64,000 nt of DNA from an uncultured Lachnospiraceae bacterium (GTDB taxonomy: Bacteria > Bacillota > Clostridia > Lachnospirales > Lachnospiraceae). How positions within the stretch are numbered: position 1 is the stretch's first letter; each line of letters opens with the position of its first letter. The DNA is taken from the NCBI GenBank assembly GCA_910578115.1, contig CAJTPO010000008.1, positions 36,255 through 100,254 on the forward strand. Direction: 5' to 3'. The notes below the pieces were generated by a model. The model was not told the origin of the DNA, ran no database searches, and saw only the letters and a list, made by a program, of their open reading frames with translations. Shown here in pieces: positions 52,987 to 61,771 of this stretch. A program made the translations under genes and the position numbers.

Positions 52987-53040
52987 TGTGGCTATGCCGA
53001 AAGCATAGCCACACTGTAGAATCACCTGACAGGCGATTCT
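52987..53040. other. Two hairpins between trmL and the convergent kinase gene
   Basis: TGTGGCTATGC/GCATAGCCACA (52987-53013) and AGAATC/GATTCT around ACCTGACAGGC (53018-53040) form stems, but neither has a clear U tract. They may act as a weak bidirectional terminator. Confidence 0.35.
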
Positions 53041-53175
53041 ATCGCTTTTACAACTTCCACTTAACGGTAGGACTCACCTTTAATATTATATTACCATATT
53101 TTAAGACTCAGTCAATGGATTTCAAAGTTTATTTCAAATTGACATAGATATATTCTATAAGGAATTCCAAATTGC

Positions 53176-54600
53176 CTAATCGTCATCCTCCACATCCGAT
53201 TTTGGCAGTGAAAAGATAAATTCCGTGCCTACGCCTTCCGTGCTGATCACATTGATGTTCTCGCCGTGGGAGCGGATGATCTCCTTGGTGATGGACAGGC
53301 CGAGTCCGGTGCCTTTCTTGTCCTTGCCGCGGGACAGGTCGGATTTGTAGAAACGGTCCCAGATCAGTTTCAGGTCGTCTTTCGGGATACCGATGCCGGA
53401 GTCCTTTACGCTGACAAAAATTTTATTATGCTTTTCGGTAGTCTCCATCTTGATGATGGAATCGTGATGGCTGAATTTGATCGCATTGTCCAGCAGGTTG
53501 TAGAGAACCTGCTGGATCTTGTCTACATCGGCAAATACATACATCTGGTCGCCGGTCAGTACCAGTTCTATGGCGATGGTCCGTTCGCGGCAGGTGCCCT
53601 CAAAGGAGGCAGCCACATTGCGGATTACGCCGTTGATATCAAAATCTGACTTGTTCAGCATAATTCCCTTGGTATTCAGATTGTTGAGCGTCAGCAGGCT
53701 GTTGGTCAGCTTTGTCAGGCGCTCCGTTTCATTTAACAGGATGGACAGATATTTCTCGTGCATTTCAGGCGGGATCGTGCCGTCGATCATGGCTTCCAGA
53801 TATCCCTTGATGGAAGTCAGAGGGGAACGGAAGTCGTGGGAAACATTGGCTACGAATTTCTTCTGGTCATCCTCGGAGCGGGCGATCTCACTTGCCATGT
53901 AGGACAGGGTAGCCGCCAGATACCCCATCTCGTCTTCACTTTCCACGGTGAATTCATAATGCATGTTGCCGCTGGCGTACTGCTCCGTTGCTTCTGTGAT
54001 CTTGCGCAGCGGAATATAGACGATCTCTGTAAAGAAGATCAGGATGATCAGAGACAGCAAGAACAGGATTACCAGCATCAGATAAGAAATGGTTAGCATG
54101 CTGTTGGCCTCCGTCTGAATGCTGCCCATGGGCATGTGGATGACCACATAGCCTTTGACTTTATAATCGGCCGTGATGGGGGCGAACACACTCAGCATAT
54201 CTTCTTCAAATGTATTGAAAAAATTTCCCACAACGTAGTTGGAGCCAGCCGTGACCGTGGAATCAAAATTCTCTATGACGATCTCATTTTCCAGATCCAG
54301 CGGGGCGGAAGAATCCAGCACAAGGCGCCCGGACGGATTGATGATCCAGAGAACGGCATTCGTGTAGGCGTCCAGCGCGTCCAGCTGTACTTTGACGGCT
54401 TCCAGAGATATCTCATTTTTGTACAGGTCGGTAGCGTAGGTATTGGCGATGAAAGTGGCCTCGCGGTAGAGGGATTCCGAATGCTCCTTTTTCAGATGAT
54501 CCAGCGTCATGTTGGCCACAAAAGTAGCCACCACCACAAAGCCAAACAGGCCGAAAATAATATATGCCAGTATTAATTTGAGATAAAGGGTCTTTCTCAT
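53176..54600 (-). CDS. Sensor histidine kinase (HAMP-HisKA-HATPase), orphan
   Basis: A 474-residue kinase starting at ATG 54600 (MRKTLYLKLILAYIIFGLFG) behind GAGGTTACC; the open frame upstream is not protein-like. It has TM1 about 8-28, an extracellular PAS-like region about 30-165, TM2 about 170-192, HAMP, HisKA (FVANVSHDFRSPLTSIKGYL) and HATPase (N-box LYNLLDNAIKFSHH, KDSGIGIPKDDL, FYKSDLSR, GTGLGLSITKEI). It resembles WalK/VicK-type kinases. No regulator is adjacent. Confidence 0.92.
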   Translation of the reverse strand: MRKTLYLKLILAYIIFGLFGFVVVATFVANMTLDHLKKEHSESLYREATFIANTYATDLYKNEISLEAVKVQLDALDAYTNAVLWIINPSGRLVLDSSAPLDLENEIVIENFDSTVTAGSNYVVGNFFNTFEEDMLSVFAPITADYKVKGYVVIHMPMGSIQTEANSMLTISYLMLVILFLLSLIILIFFTEIVYIPLRKITEATEQYASGNMHYEFTVESEDEMGYLAATLSYMASEIARSEDDQKKFVANVSHDFRSPLTSIKGYLEAMIDGTIPPEMHEKYLSILLNETERLTKLTNSLLTLNNLNTKGIMLNKSDFDINGVIRNVAASFEGTCRERTIAIELVLTGDQMYVFADVDKIQQVLYNLLDNAIKFSHHDSIIKMETTEKHNKIFVSVKDSGIGIPKDDLKLIWDRFYKSDLSRGKDKKGTGLGLSITKEIIRSHGENINVISTEGVGTEFIFSLPKSDVEDDD

Positions 54601-54878
54601 GGGTAACCTCGTATTGTATAATGTATTCGGATGCTGACCGCCGCAGCCCTGTCGTGCCTGAAAGAGGGGTGGTCTTACTGTCGAGATTATATCATAAACG
54701 GAAGAGTCTGCCCATATGCAAAAGGGAATGCGGACGTGTCGCTTGCTATTATTTTGAATTGTGAATATGATATGGATATGTGGAGAAAAGCTGTTGACCT
54801 CGGAAAATGTCTGTAAATTTGCCGGGGGATGACGCGGAACAATCATTATATGAGATCAGAGAACGGAGTAAATAAAAA

Positions 54879-56378
54879 ATGGCTGTACCAACAAATATAA
54901 AAACGCTGCTTTCCGGAAATGTTGTGGAATGGGCCAGAATTGAATTTAAAGAAACCTGGGACGCAGAAGCCTCCCTAAAGACGATCTGCGCTTTTGCAAA
55001 TGATATAGATAACTGGGGTGGCGGATATATTGTGATAGGGGTGAAGGAAAAAGATGGACGTCCCGATGCGCTGCCGGGTGTTTCGCCGGAAAAAATCGAC
55101 CATTATCTGAAAGATATGCTGAATAAATGCAAACGTATCCAGCCGGAATATCTGCCCATTGTCGAAGTGGCCGATTATGAAGAGAAAAAGTTTATTGTGA
55201 TCTGGGCGCCGGGCGGTTATCTGCGTCCGTATTCTTCTCCCAGAACCATGGCAAAAAACGAGAAGGAGCGCGTTTATTATATTCGGGAAATGGCCAGTAC
55301 GATAGTGCCTTCTGAGGAGGAGAAGAGAGACCTTTATAATCTTGCCAACAATGTTCCTTTTGATGACAGGATCAATCATGAAGCGGATTTGACAGACCTT
55401 AATCTCACGCTGATCCAGTCTTATTTGAAAGAAATCGGCAGCTCGCTTTATGAAGAGTCCGGGCATATGCAATTTGTGGATTTATGTCGGAATATGAACA
55501 TTGTAAATACTCTGCCGGAATATACGAAACCTAAAAATGTTGGGCTGATGTTTTTCAGCATGGAGCCGCAGAGGTTTTTTCCCTATGCACAGATTGATGT
55601 GGTTCAGTTTCCTGATGATCTGGGCGGAGACAGGATTATCGAAAAAATTTTCAAAGGACCGCTGCATCAGCAGCTTCGCGAAGCACTGCAGTATATTCAG
55701 AACAGTATTATTCAGGAACAGATCATAAAGATCCCGAATAAGGCTGAGGCAGATCGGTTTTTTAATTATCCTTATGCGGCTATTGAAGAAAGCCTCTGTA
55801 ATGCTGTCTATCATAAAGGTTATGATGTCCGTGAGCCGATTGAGGTGCGTGTTCTGCCGGACAGGATAGAGATTGTCAGTCATCCCGGAGCAGACCGTTC
55901 TATTACAGAAGAAGGTTTGCGGACATATCATGTATTTAACAGACGATACCGTAACCGCCGGATTGGTGAATTCCTGAAAGAAATGCATCTGACTGAGGGA
56001 CGCAATACAGGATTTCGGAAAATTTTAAATGCTTTGGAGCGCAACGGTTCACCGAAGCCAATTTTTGAAACGGATCCTGAACGCCTTTCATTTTGCACTA
56101 CTTTATTGATTCATCCGGAATTTCTCCGACAGAATGAGGGAGTAAATGAGGGAGTAAATGAGGGAGTAAATGAGGGAGTAAATGCAACATTGACGGATAA
56201 AGAACAGACAGTTTTGGAGGCCATAAAGAGAAATCCGTCCACTTCGGTGGCCAAAATGATCAAAGAGTTAAATATTTCCAGGGCATCTATCGAACGGGCG
56301 ATCAAAGAACTGAAAAAAAAGCAGATGATTATTCACGAAGGGCCTGCCAAAAATGGCAGATGGATTGTATTGAAATAA
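54879..56378 (+). CDS. AlbA_2 domain ATP-binding transcriptional-regulator-like protein
   Basis: A 499-residue protein. The N-terminal AlbA_2 (Schlafen-like) domain has EWARIEFKETWDAEASLKTI and GGYIVIGVKEKDGRPDALPG (about residues 18-65). A GHKL-type ATPase region follows (PYAAIEESLCNAVYHKGYD about 295-315; RIEIVSHPGADRSI; EGRNTGFRKILNAL). Near 420 a 12-bp sequence is repeated four times, giving NEGVNEGVNEGVNEGV, and a C-terminal winged helix (SVAMKMIKELNIS-like) closes the chain. Probably DNA- or RNA-binding; biological role unknown. Repeat copy number may vary between strains. Confidence 0.85.
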   Translation: MAVPTNIKTLLSGNVVEWARIEFKETWDAEASLKTICAFANDIDNWGGGYIVIGVKEKDGRPDALPGVSPEKIDHYLKDMLNKCKRIQPEYLPIVEVADYEEKKFIVIWAPGGYLRPYSSPRTMAKNEKERVYYIREMASTIVPSEEEKRDLYNLANNVPFDDRINHEADLTDLNLTLIQSYLKEIGSSLYEESGHMQFVDLCRNMNIVNTLPEYTKPKNVGLMFFSMEPQRFFPYAQIDVVQFPDDLGGDRIIEKIFKGPLHQQLREALQYIQNSIIQEQIIKIPNKAEADRFFNYPYAAIEESLCNAVYHKGYDVREPIEVRVLPDRIEIVSHPGADRSITEEGLRTYHVFNRRYRNRRIGEFLKEMHLTEGRNTGFRKILNALERNGSPKPIFETDPERLSFCTTLLIHPEFLRQNEGVNEGVNEGVNEGVNATLTDKEQTVLEAIKRNPSTSVAKMIKELNISRASIERAIKELKKKQMIIHEGPAKNGRWIVLK

Positions 56379-56398
56379 AGGAAGGGACTTTAAAATCC

Positions 56399-56445
56399 AT
56401 GAAAAAAGGCACGATCATGATGCAAAAGATTGTGTCTTTTTTCAT
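56399..56445. terminator. Terminator between convergent genes
   Basis: ATGAAAAAAGGCACGATC and GATTGTGTCTTTTTTCAT form a long stem around ATGATGCAAAA. A run of T or A on either side lets it work in both directions, for the AlbA_2 gene and the ClbS-like gene. Confidence 0.7.
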
Positions 56446-56473
56446 GAATTAATCTGGCAAAGTATGGCAGGGG

Positions 56474-57016
56474 TTACTGTCCTTTGCATTTTTTGATGTG
56501 TGCTTTCAGCTTTTTCATGGCCCAGTCGTAATGGCTGGATGTATTGCTGACAAAGTAGGATCCTAAGGCGCTGCCGCCCACCCATTTGTATACGCCTTTT
56601 GAAAACAGTTCTTCGTTGGAGAAAGTTTCCGCCAGCTGCATGATTTCCCGGTGGCTTTGGTCAAGCATTTCTTTTGCTTCTTCCAGGGATGTATTCTGAT
56701 GCTTTTTCCAGAAAAAGACGTTCATCTCGCCATAGGTTTTCCAGTTATAGGGCCGCGGCAGGAAGGGTTTTTCTTCTCCGTTTTGATTAGCCTGTACCCA
56801 GCTTAAGAGGAGCTGGTGCCACTCATAGAGATGGATCAGGACGTCCCGGAGATTTTTGTCCCGTTTCCAGTGTGCTTCTTTCTTTTTCTCATCCGCTGCG
56901 AAATCAAATTCGGTTGTCAGTTCTTTTTCTGTCAACCCGTCAATAAGAGTGTTCAGTTTGCGGTAGTTGTCGGCTGCTGCGGTCATTAAGTCTGATTTTG
57001 AAGTTGGTCTGCTCAT
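56474..57016 (-). CDS. ClbS/DfsB family four-helix bundle protein
   Basis: A 180-residue soluble protein (DUF1706) of the DinB-like fold: SKSDLMTAAADNYRKLNTLI, KNLRDVLIHLYEWHQLLLSW (with the family's HLYEWH), PRPYNWKTYGEMN and SNTSSHYDWAMKKLKAHIKK. ClbS itself protects producers from colibactin; most relatives have no assigned role. Start 57016 has AGAGG on the reverse strand. Monocistronic. Confidence 0.88.
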   Translation of the reverse strand: MSRPTSKSDLMTAAADNYRKLNTLIDGLTEKELTTEFDFAADEKKKEAHWKRDKNLRDVLIHLYEWHQLLLSWVQANQNGEEKPFLPRPYNWKTYGEMNVFFWKKHQNTSLEEAKEMLDQSHREIMQLAETFSNEELFSKGVYKWVGGSALGSYFVSNTSSHYDWAMKKLKAHIKKCKGQ

Positions 57017-57165
57017 AGATTTCGTACCTCTGTCTTTCCCGGTTCTCAGGTGTTTTGTTCCGACGTAGGAAGCGAAACAAAAAATTGTTATATTGGCTGC
57101 TTTTTAAAGAATAGCACACATATACTGACATCTAATGTCAGGGTTAATTATCTTGTTGGAAATTT

Positions 57166-57260
57166 CTTTGTTTATTCAGAATTCACCCGCTTATTCAGGC
57201 TTTGCTTATTTATTCGGAATTTAGTCATTTCCTTAGGATTTACCCATTTCTTCAGGATTT
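57166..57260. repeat. Five degenerate 19-bp tandem repeats
   Basis: Units at 57166, 57185, 57204, 57223 and 57242 share a TT(A/C)TTCAG(G/A)(A/C)TTT core with a period of exactly 19. The last two overlap the C-terminal codons and stop of the WYL regulator gene. As 19 is not a multiple of three, the array shifts frame at each unit. Confidence 0.75.
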
Positions 57261-58150
57261 ATTGATTTTTTGTAAATCTGCAGGGCCTGTTCGGCCACGA
57301 TCTCTCTCAGGTACTGGGGTTCAAGAATCTCGACCTGCGTTCCGAAGGAGAGCAGATAACCAATCAGCCATGCATCCACGGGCATTTCGGCGCTGGCGGT
57401 CAGACTGCCGTTATCCTGACAGGTGATCTGTGCTGTGTCAAATTCATCGTAGACGCGGTAGGCGACTTCTCTGGTAAAGGAAAGGACGATTCGCTGGCAG
57501 GCAGGCGGCGAAGTCTCTTCCGGCTCCGGATATGGCTTTGGCACAAAGGTTTGTGTCAGCAGTTCCAGATCTGAAATGCGGTTTAGCTTGAAGATGCGGA
57601 AATCCTGCTTTGTGAGGCAGAATGCTTTCAGATACCAGCCTTTTGATTTATAGAGCAATTTAAGCGGGCAGACGGTGCGCTGGCTGCTTGTGCCGTTCGT
57701 ACCGGCGTAGATAAATTTGATTTCCCGGTGCTGGATGACGGCCGTTTTCAGCGTTTCAAACTTTGTGTTGTCGAGGGCGAAGCCGCCCCAGCGTGAGAAA
57801 TCCACTTCCAGCCAGTTTTCCGTATCCACATGAAAAAGAGCAGCCAGCTTTGTCAGCATTTCTTCGCCGGCGGCATACCCTGTGGCCAGGATGCCCTGGA
57901 GAGAGGTCAGGATTTCCTGCTTTTCTTTTTCGGTCAGGACAGCTCTGTCTAAAATAAAATCGTCAAGCAAACAGATACCGCCGTTTCTTCCCGGTTCGGT
58001 ATAGACCGGGATGCCTGCGCTGCTCAATGCGTCAATATCGCGGTAGATAGTTCTTTGGGAAACCTCGAATTTGGCCGCCAGTTCAGGAGCAGTGGCGCGG
58101 CCTTTGTCTAAAAGATGATACAGGATCCTGAATAAACGGCTGTCTGACAT
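57233..58150 (-). CDS. YafY-type WYL-domain transcriptional regulator
   Basis: A 305-residue regulator with an N-terminal HTH_11 (SRLFRILYHLLDKGRATAPE, FEVSQRTIYRDIDALSSAGI), the WYL domain (IKFIYAGTNGTSSQRTVCPL; LLYKSKGWYLKAFCLTKQD) and a C-terminal WCX extension (VEILEPQYLREIVAEQAL). WYL proteins respond to nucleic acids or nucleotides. The last few residues (NPEEMGKS) are encoded in the 19-bp repeat array. Start 58150 is about 12 bases behind AGGAGG. Confidence 0.88.
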   Translation of the reverse strand: MSDSRLFRILYHLLDKGRATAPELAAKFEVSQRTIYRDIDALSSAGIPVYTEPGRNGGICLLDDFILDRAVLTEKEKQEILTSLQGILATGYAAGEEMLTKLAALFHVDTENWLEVDFSRWGGFALDNTKFETLKTAVIQHREIKFIYAGTNGTSSQRTVCPLKLLYKSKGWYLKAFCLTKQDFRIFKLNRISDLELLTQTFVPKPYPEPEETSPPACQRIVLSFTREVAYRVYDEFDTAQITCQDNGSLTASAEMPVDAWLIGYLLSFGTQVEILEPQYLREIVAEQALQIYKKSINPEEMGKS

Positions 58151-58293
58151 GACGATACATTGCCTCCTTTTCGGGCTGTGGTTTTTGGGGCTCCTTTTTC
58201 TCGATTAACTGGAAGGATAAGGTGTCGAAAGATGCTGTTCTGATTCTGCATGGGCATATTAAAATAAGCATACCATAAAAATCCTGACATATC

Positions 58294-58314
58294 GTAAACG
58301 ACATAACAAATTTC
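58294..58314. repeat. Lone left end of the 103-bp TIR element
   Basis: GTAAACGACATAACAAATTTC matches the left terminal repeat of the element at 63323. No right end follows. It lies in the 298-base divergent gap between the WYL gene and mutS2, which also holds a TACAAT -10-like sequence near 58370. Confidence 0.55.
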
Positions 58315-58448
58315 GTATTTTTATGGAAGATAAATATAACTTTCGTATTTTACCGGGGTATGCTACAATTTATTGCAGGAAGAGAAGTATTCCTTTGTAA
58401 CAATAAAATAACAAATCGTTCATAATTTGATAAGGATTGAGAATTATC

Positions 58449-60824
58449 ATGAATAGTAAAGTATTACGTGTCTTAGAGTACAACAAAATAATCGAGCGTC
58501 TGACTGACAAGGCCACCTCGGAGCAGGGGCGGAAGCTGACGGCGGCTTTAGAGCCGATGACAGACCTGGAGGCGATCGAGAAAGCGCAGACGGAGACGGC
58601 GGATGCGCTGGGATATCTGTTCCGCAAGGGCTCAACGTCCTTTGGCGGCAACAAGGATCTGGGGATGTGCATCCGGTCGCTGGAGATCGGCAGCACGCTT
58701 TCCATCGCGGAACTGCTGCGGATCGCGGCTTTTCTGGAAAACGTCAACCGCATTAAGAGTTACGGGCGCAAGGAGCGGGAGGATACGCCGGCCGATTCTC
58801 TGGATGAGTATTTCGAGAGTCTGGAGCCTTTGACGCCGCTGTCCAATGAGATCCGCCGGTGCATTCTGTCGGAGGAAGAGATTGCCGACGATGCCAGCCC
58901 GGCTCTGAAAAAGATCCGCCGCAGCATGGCGATCGCGAACGACCGCATTCATTCCCAGTTGGCGTCCATGATCAGCGGTTCCTGCCGGACATATCTGCAG
59001 GATGCGGTGGTGACCATGCGCAACAACCGCTACTGTATTCCGGTCAAGTCCGAGTACAAGGGGCAGGTGCAGGGGATGGTGCACGACCAGTCATCTACCG
59101 GTTCCACCTTTTTTATCGAGCCGGCGGCTGTCGTTAATCTGAACAACGAGCTGCGGGAGCTGGAGATCAAAGAGCAGGAAGAGATCGCGGTCATTCTGGC
59201 CGATTTGAGCGCGCAGGCGGGAGCATATACGGAGCTTTTGACCGGGAATCAGAAAGCTATGACGGCCCTCGACTTTATCTTTGCCAAGGCCGCTCTGGCG
59301 CTGGAGCAGAATGCCACCATGCCTGTTTTCAATACGGAGCATCAGATCCGCATCCGGCAGGGGCGGCATCCCCTTCTGGACAAGAAGAAGGTGGTGCCCA
59401 TTGATATTCAGCTGGGCATTGATTTTGACTTACTGGTCATCACCGGTCCCAATACCGGCGGTAAGACGGTTTCTCTGAAAACAGTAGGGCTTTTGACATT
59501 GATGGGGCAGGCAGGACTGCATATTCCGGCGCTGGACCGTTCGGAACTGTCAATCTTTGAGGAAGTTTACGCGGATATTGGGGATGAACAGAGTATTGAG
59601 CAGAGTCTGAGCACCTTTTCTTCCCATATGACGAATATCGTGTCGATCCTGCAGCAGGCGGAAGGCAATTCACTCTGTCTGTTCGATGAGCTGGGGGCGG
59701 GCACGGATCCCACCGAGGGTGCGGCGCTGGCGATCTCGGTGCTGGATCATCTGCATGGCCGCGGCATCCGCACGATGGCCACCACTCACTACAGCGAGTT
59801 GAAGGTTTATGCCCTTTCCACGCCTTTTGTGGAGAATGCCAGCTGTGAGTTCAGCGTGGAAACGCTGCGGCCCACTTACCGCCTGCTGATCGGGATTCCC
59901 GGGAAGAGTAACGCTTTCGCGATCTCGTCCAAGCTGGGACTGCCGGATCATATCATTGAGGATGCGAAACGGCATATTACGGAGGATAAGGAGAGTTTCG
60001 AGGATCTGCTGGCGAATCTGGAGAACAGCCGCGTGACCATTGAGAAGGAGCGGTTGGAGATCGCAGGCTATAAAGAAGAGGTCAAGGCGCTGAAACAGAA
60101 GCTGGAAGCCAAACAGGAGAAGATCGATCAGGCGAAGGAGAAGATCCTGCGGCAGGCCAACGAGGAGGCCCGCGAGATCCTGCAGAATGCCAAGGAGCTG
60201 GCGGACGAGACGATCCGCGTTTTCCAGAAGGCGGAGGCCGGTATTTCCATCAAGGATCTGGAGAAGTCCCGCCAGAAGGTGCGCGACAAGATTTCAGAGA
60301 AAAATGAAAAATTAACGCTTAAGAACGATAAGCCAACGCATAAAGTGCTGAAACCGACTCAGATCAGGCCCGGGGACAGCGTCAAGGTGGTGTCCATGGG
60401 GCTGAAAGGAACGGTCAGCTCACTGCCGGATAAGAACGGCAAGCTGTTTGTACAGTGCGGCATCATCCGGTCCAAGGTATCTTTGAATGATCTGGTACTG
60501 ATCGAGGAGGAGACGATCAATACCGGTAAGATGCAGCGGTCTTCTTCCGGCAAATTGAAGATGTCCAAGTCCTATTCCATTTCCACGGAGATCAATCTGC
60601 TTGGCCGGACGGTGGATGAGGCGCTTTCCGAGCTGGACAAATATCTGGATGACGCCTACCTGGCCCATCTGCCGAGCGTGCGTGTGGTACACGGCAAAGG
60701 GACCGGAGCCCTGCGCAATGCTGTGCACAATTACCTGCGTAAGAACCGGGTGGTGAAGAGCTACCGCCTGGGAGAATACGGGGAAGGCGACGCGGGCGTT
60801 ACGATCGTGGAGTTTAAGGAATAA
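58449..60824 (+). CDS. mutS2: MutS2 endonuclease / ribosome-rescue ATPase
   Basis: A 791-residue MutS2. ATG 58449 (MNSKVLRVLEYNKIIERLTD) is chosen over a TTG four codons earlier, which overlaps the AAGGA RBS. The ATPase domain has Walker A ITGPNTGGKTVSLKTVGLL (about residues 328-346), LSTFSSHMTNIV and Walker B LCLFDELGAGTDPTEGAAL. A coiled coil spans about 515-640. The C-terminal Smr nuclease domain has INLLGRTVDEALSELDKYLD and VRVVHGKGTGALRNAVHNYL. Full length for the family. Confidence 0.97.
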   Translation: MNSKVLRVLEYNKIIERLTDKATSEQGRKLTAALEPMTDLEAIEKAQTETADALGYLFRKGSTSFGGNKDLGMCIRSLEIGSTLSIAELLRIAAFLENVNRIKSYGRKEREDTPADSLDEYFESLEPLTPLSNEIRRCILSEEEIADDASPALKKIRRSMAIANDRIHSQLASMISGSCRTYLQDAVVTMRNNRYCIPVKSEYKGQVQGMVHDQSSTGSTFFIEPAAVVNLNNELRELEIKEQEEIAVILADLSAQAGAYTELLTGNQKAMTALDFIFAKAALALEQNATMPVFNTEHQIRIRQGRHPLLDKKKVVPIDIQLGIDFDLLVITGPNTGGKTVSLKTVGLLTLMGQAGLHIPALDRSELSIFEEVYADIGDEQSIEQSLSTFSSHMTNIVSILQQAEGNSLCLFDELGAGTDPTEGAALAISVLDHLHGRGIRTMATTHYSELKVYALSTPFVENASCEFSVETLRPTYRLLIGIPGKSNAFAISSKLGLPDHIIEDAKRHITEDKESFEDLLANLENSRVTIEKERLEIAGYKEEVKALKQKLEAKQEKIDQAKEKILRQANEEAREILQNAKELADETIRVFQKAEAGISIKDLEKSRQKVRDKISEKNEKLTLKNDKPTHKVLKPTQIRPGDSVKVVSMGLKGTVSSLPDKNGKLFVQCGIIRSKVSLNDLVLIEEETINTGKMQRSSSGKLKMSKSYSISTEINLLGRTVDEALSELDKYLDDAYLAHLPSVRVVHGKGTGALRNAVHNYLRKNRVVKSYRLGEYGEGDAGVTIVEFKE

Positions 60825-60839
60825 GAGGGTTCGATAAGT

Positions 60840-60988
60840 GCTTCGGCATGGAGGTAAAGTTGAAAAATCACACTGATGTGCTGATTTTTCAACTGCGAGT
60901 TTGCAGCGGAGCCACAAACTCGAGATCGCAGAGCCAAATTTGAAATTTGGCTCGCAGCCTTCGCAAAAAAATTGCTTCGGCATGGAGG
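60840..60988 (+). repeat. 149-bp triple-hairpin element, copy 2
   Basis: The direct repeats GCTTCGGCATGGAGG lie at 60840-60854 and 60974-60988 (period 134). The interior is nearly identical to the copy at 46230, with the same three hairpins. The right-end GGAGG is five bases before the response-regulator ATG at 60994. Confidence 0.88.
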
Positions 60989-60993
60989 TAAAA

Positions 60994-61692
60994 ATGGTAA
61001 ACAGACAGAAAATCTTGATCGTAGATGATGACAATAATATTGCAGAGCTGATCGCGCTCTATCTGACGAAGGAGTGTTTCGAGACGATGATCGTCAACGA
61101 CGGAGAGTCGGCGCTTTCGGCGGTGGACAGCTTCGGGCCGAACCTGATGCTGCTGGATCTGATGCTGCCGGGGATCGACGGCTATCAGGTGTGCCGCGAG
61201 GTGCGTGCCAAGTCTACGCTGCCGATCATCATGCTCTCGGCCAAGGGAGAGGTGTTTGACAAGGTGCTGGGGCTTGAGCTGGGCGCCGATGATTACATGG
61301 AGAAGCCTTTTGATTCCAAGGAGCTGGTGGCCAGGGTGAAAGCGGTGCTGCGCCGTTATAAGCCGGTGGCCGCGGAACCCAGGGCTTCCGATGTCAAGAG
61401 CGTGGAGTATCCGGATCTGATCGTCAACCAGACCAATTATTCTGTTATCTACATGGGAAAGACGATCGAGATGCCGCCCAAGGAACTGGAGCTGCTCTAT
61501 TTTCTGGCGTCTTCGCCGAACCATGTTTTTACGAGAGAGCAGCTGCTGGATCAGATCTGGGGCTATGAATATATCGGCGACACCCGTACCGTAGACGTGC
61601 ATATCAAACGTCTGCGGGAAAAGATCAACGATCATGAGCGGTGGCGGATCGCTACCATATGGGGGATCGGGTATAAGTTCGAGTCGCGGTAA
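60994..61692 (+). CDS. OmpR/PhoB family response regulator, orphan
   Basis: A 232-residue regulator with ATG 60994 (MVNRQKILIVDDDNNIAEL), whose RBS lies within the repeat element. Receiver: VDDDN, the phosphoacceptor in LMLLDLMLPGIDG, MLSAK and Lys in MEKPF. The winged helix ends WRIATIWGIGYKFESR. No kinase gene is adjacent. The orphan kinase at 53176 is of the matching class and could be the partner, as an inference. Confidence 0.93.
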   Translation: MVNRQKILIVDDDNNIAELIALYLTKECFETMIVNDGESALSAVDSFGPNLMLLDLMLPGIDGYQVCREVRAKSTLPIIMLSAKGEVFDKVLGLELGADDYMEKPFDSKELVARVKAVLRRYKPVAAEPRASDVKSVEYPDLIVNQTNYSVIYMGKTIEMPPKELELLYFLASSPNHVFTREQLLDQIWGYEYIGDTRTVDVHIKRLREKINDHERWRIATIWGIGYKFESR

Positions 61693-61771
61693 GATTGAGG
61701 ACGTTTTCATCGGAACCACGTATGCATCAGGTTTGAGGTTAATGCAGAAGTTTTACAGAAAGGAATCCGGC

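Noticed and set aside
57166..57260. CRISPR or iteron array at the 19-bp repeats
   Set aside because: Repeats are directly adjacent and degenerate, with no spacers and no replication initiator nearby.
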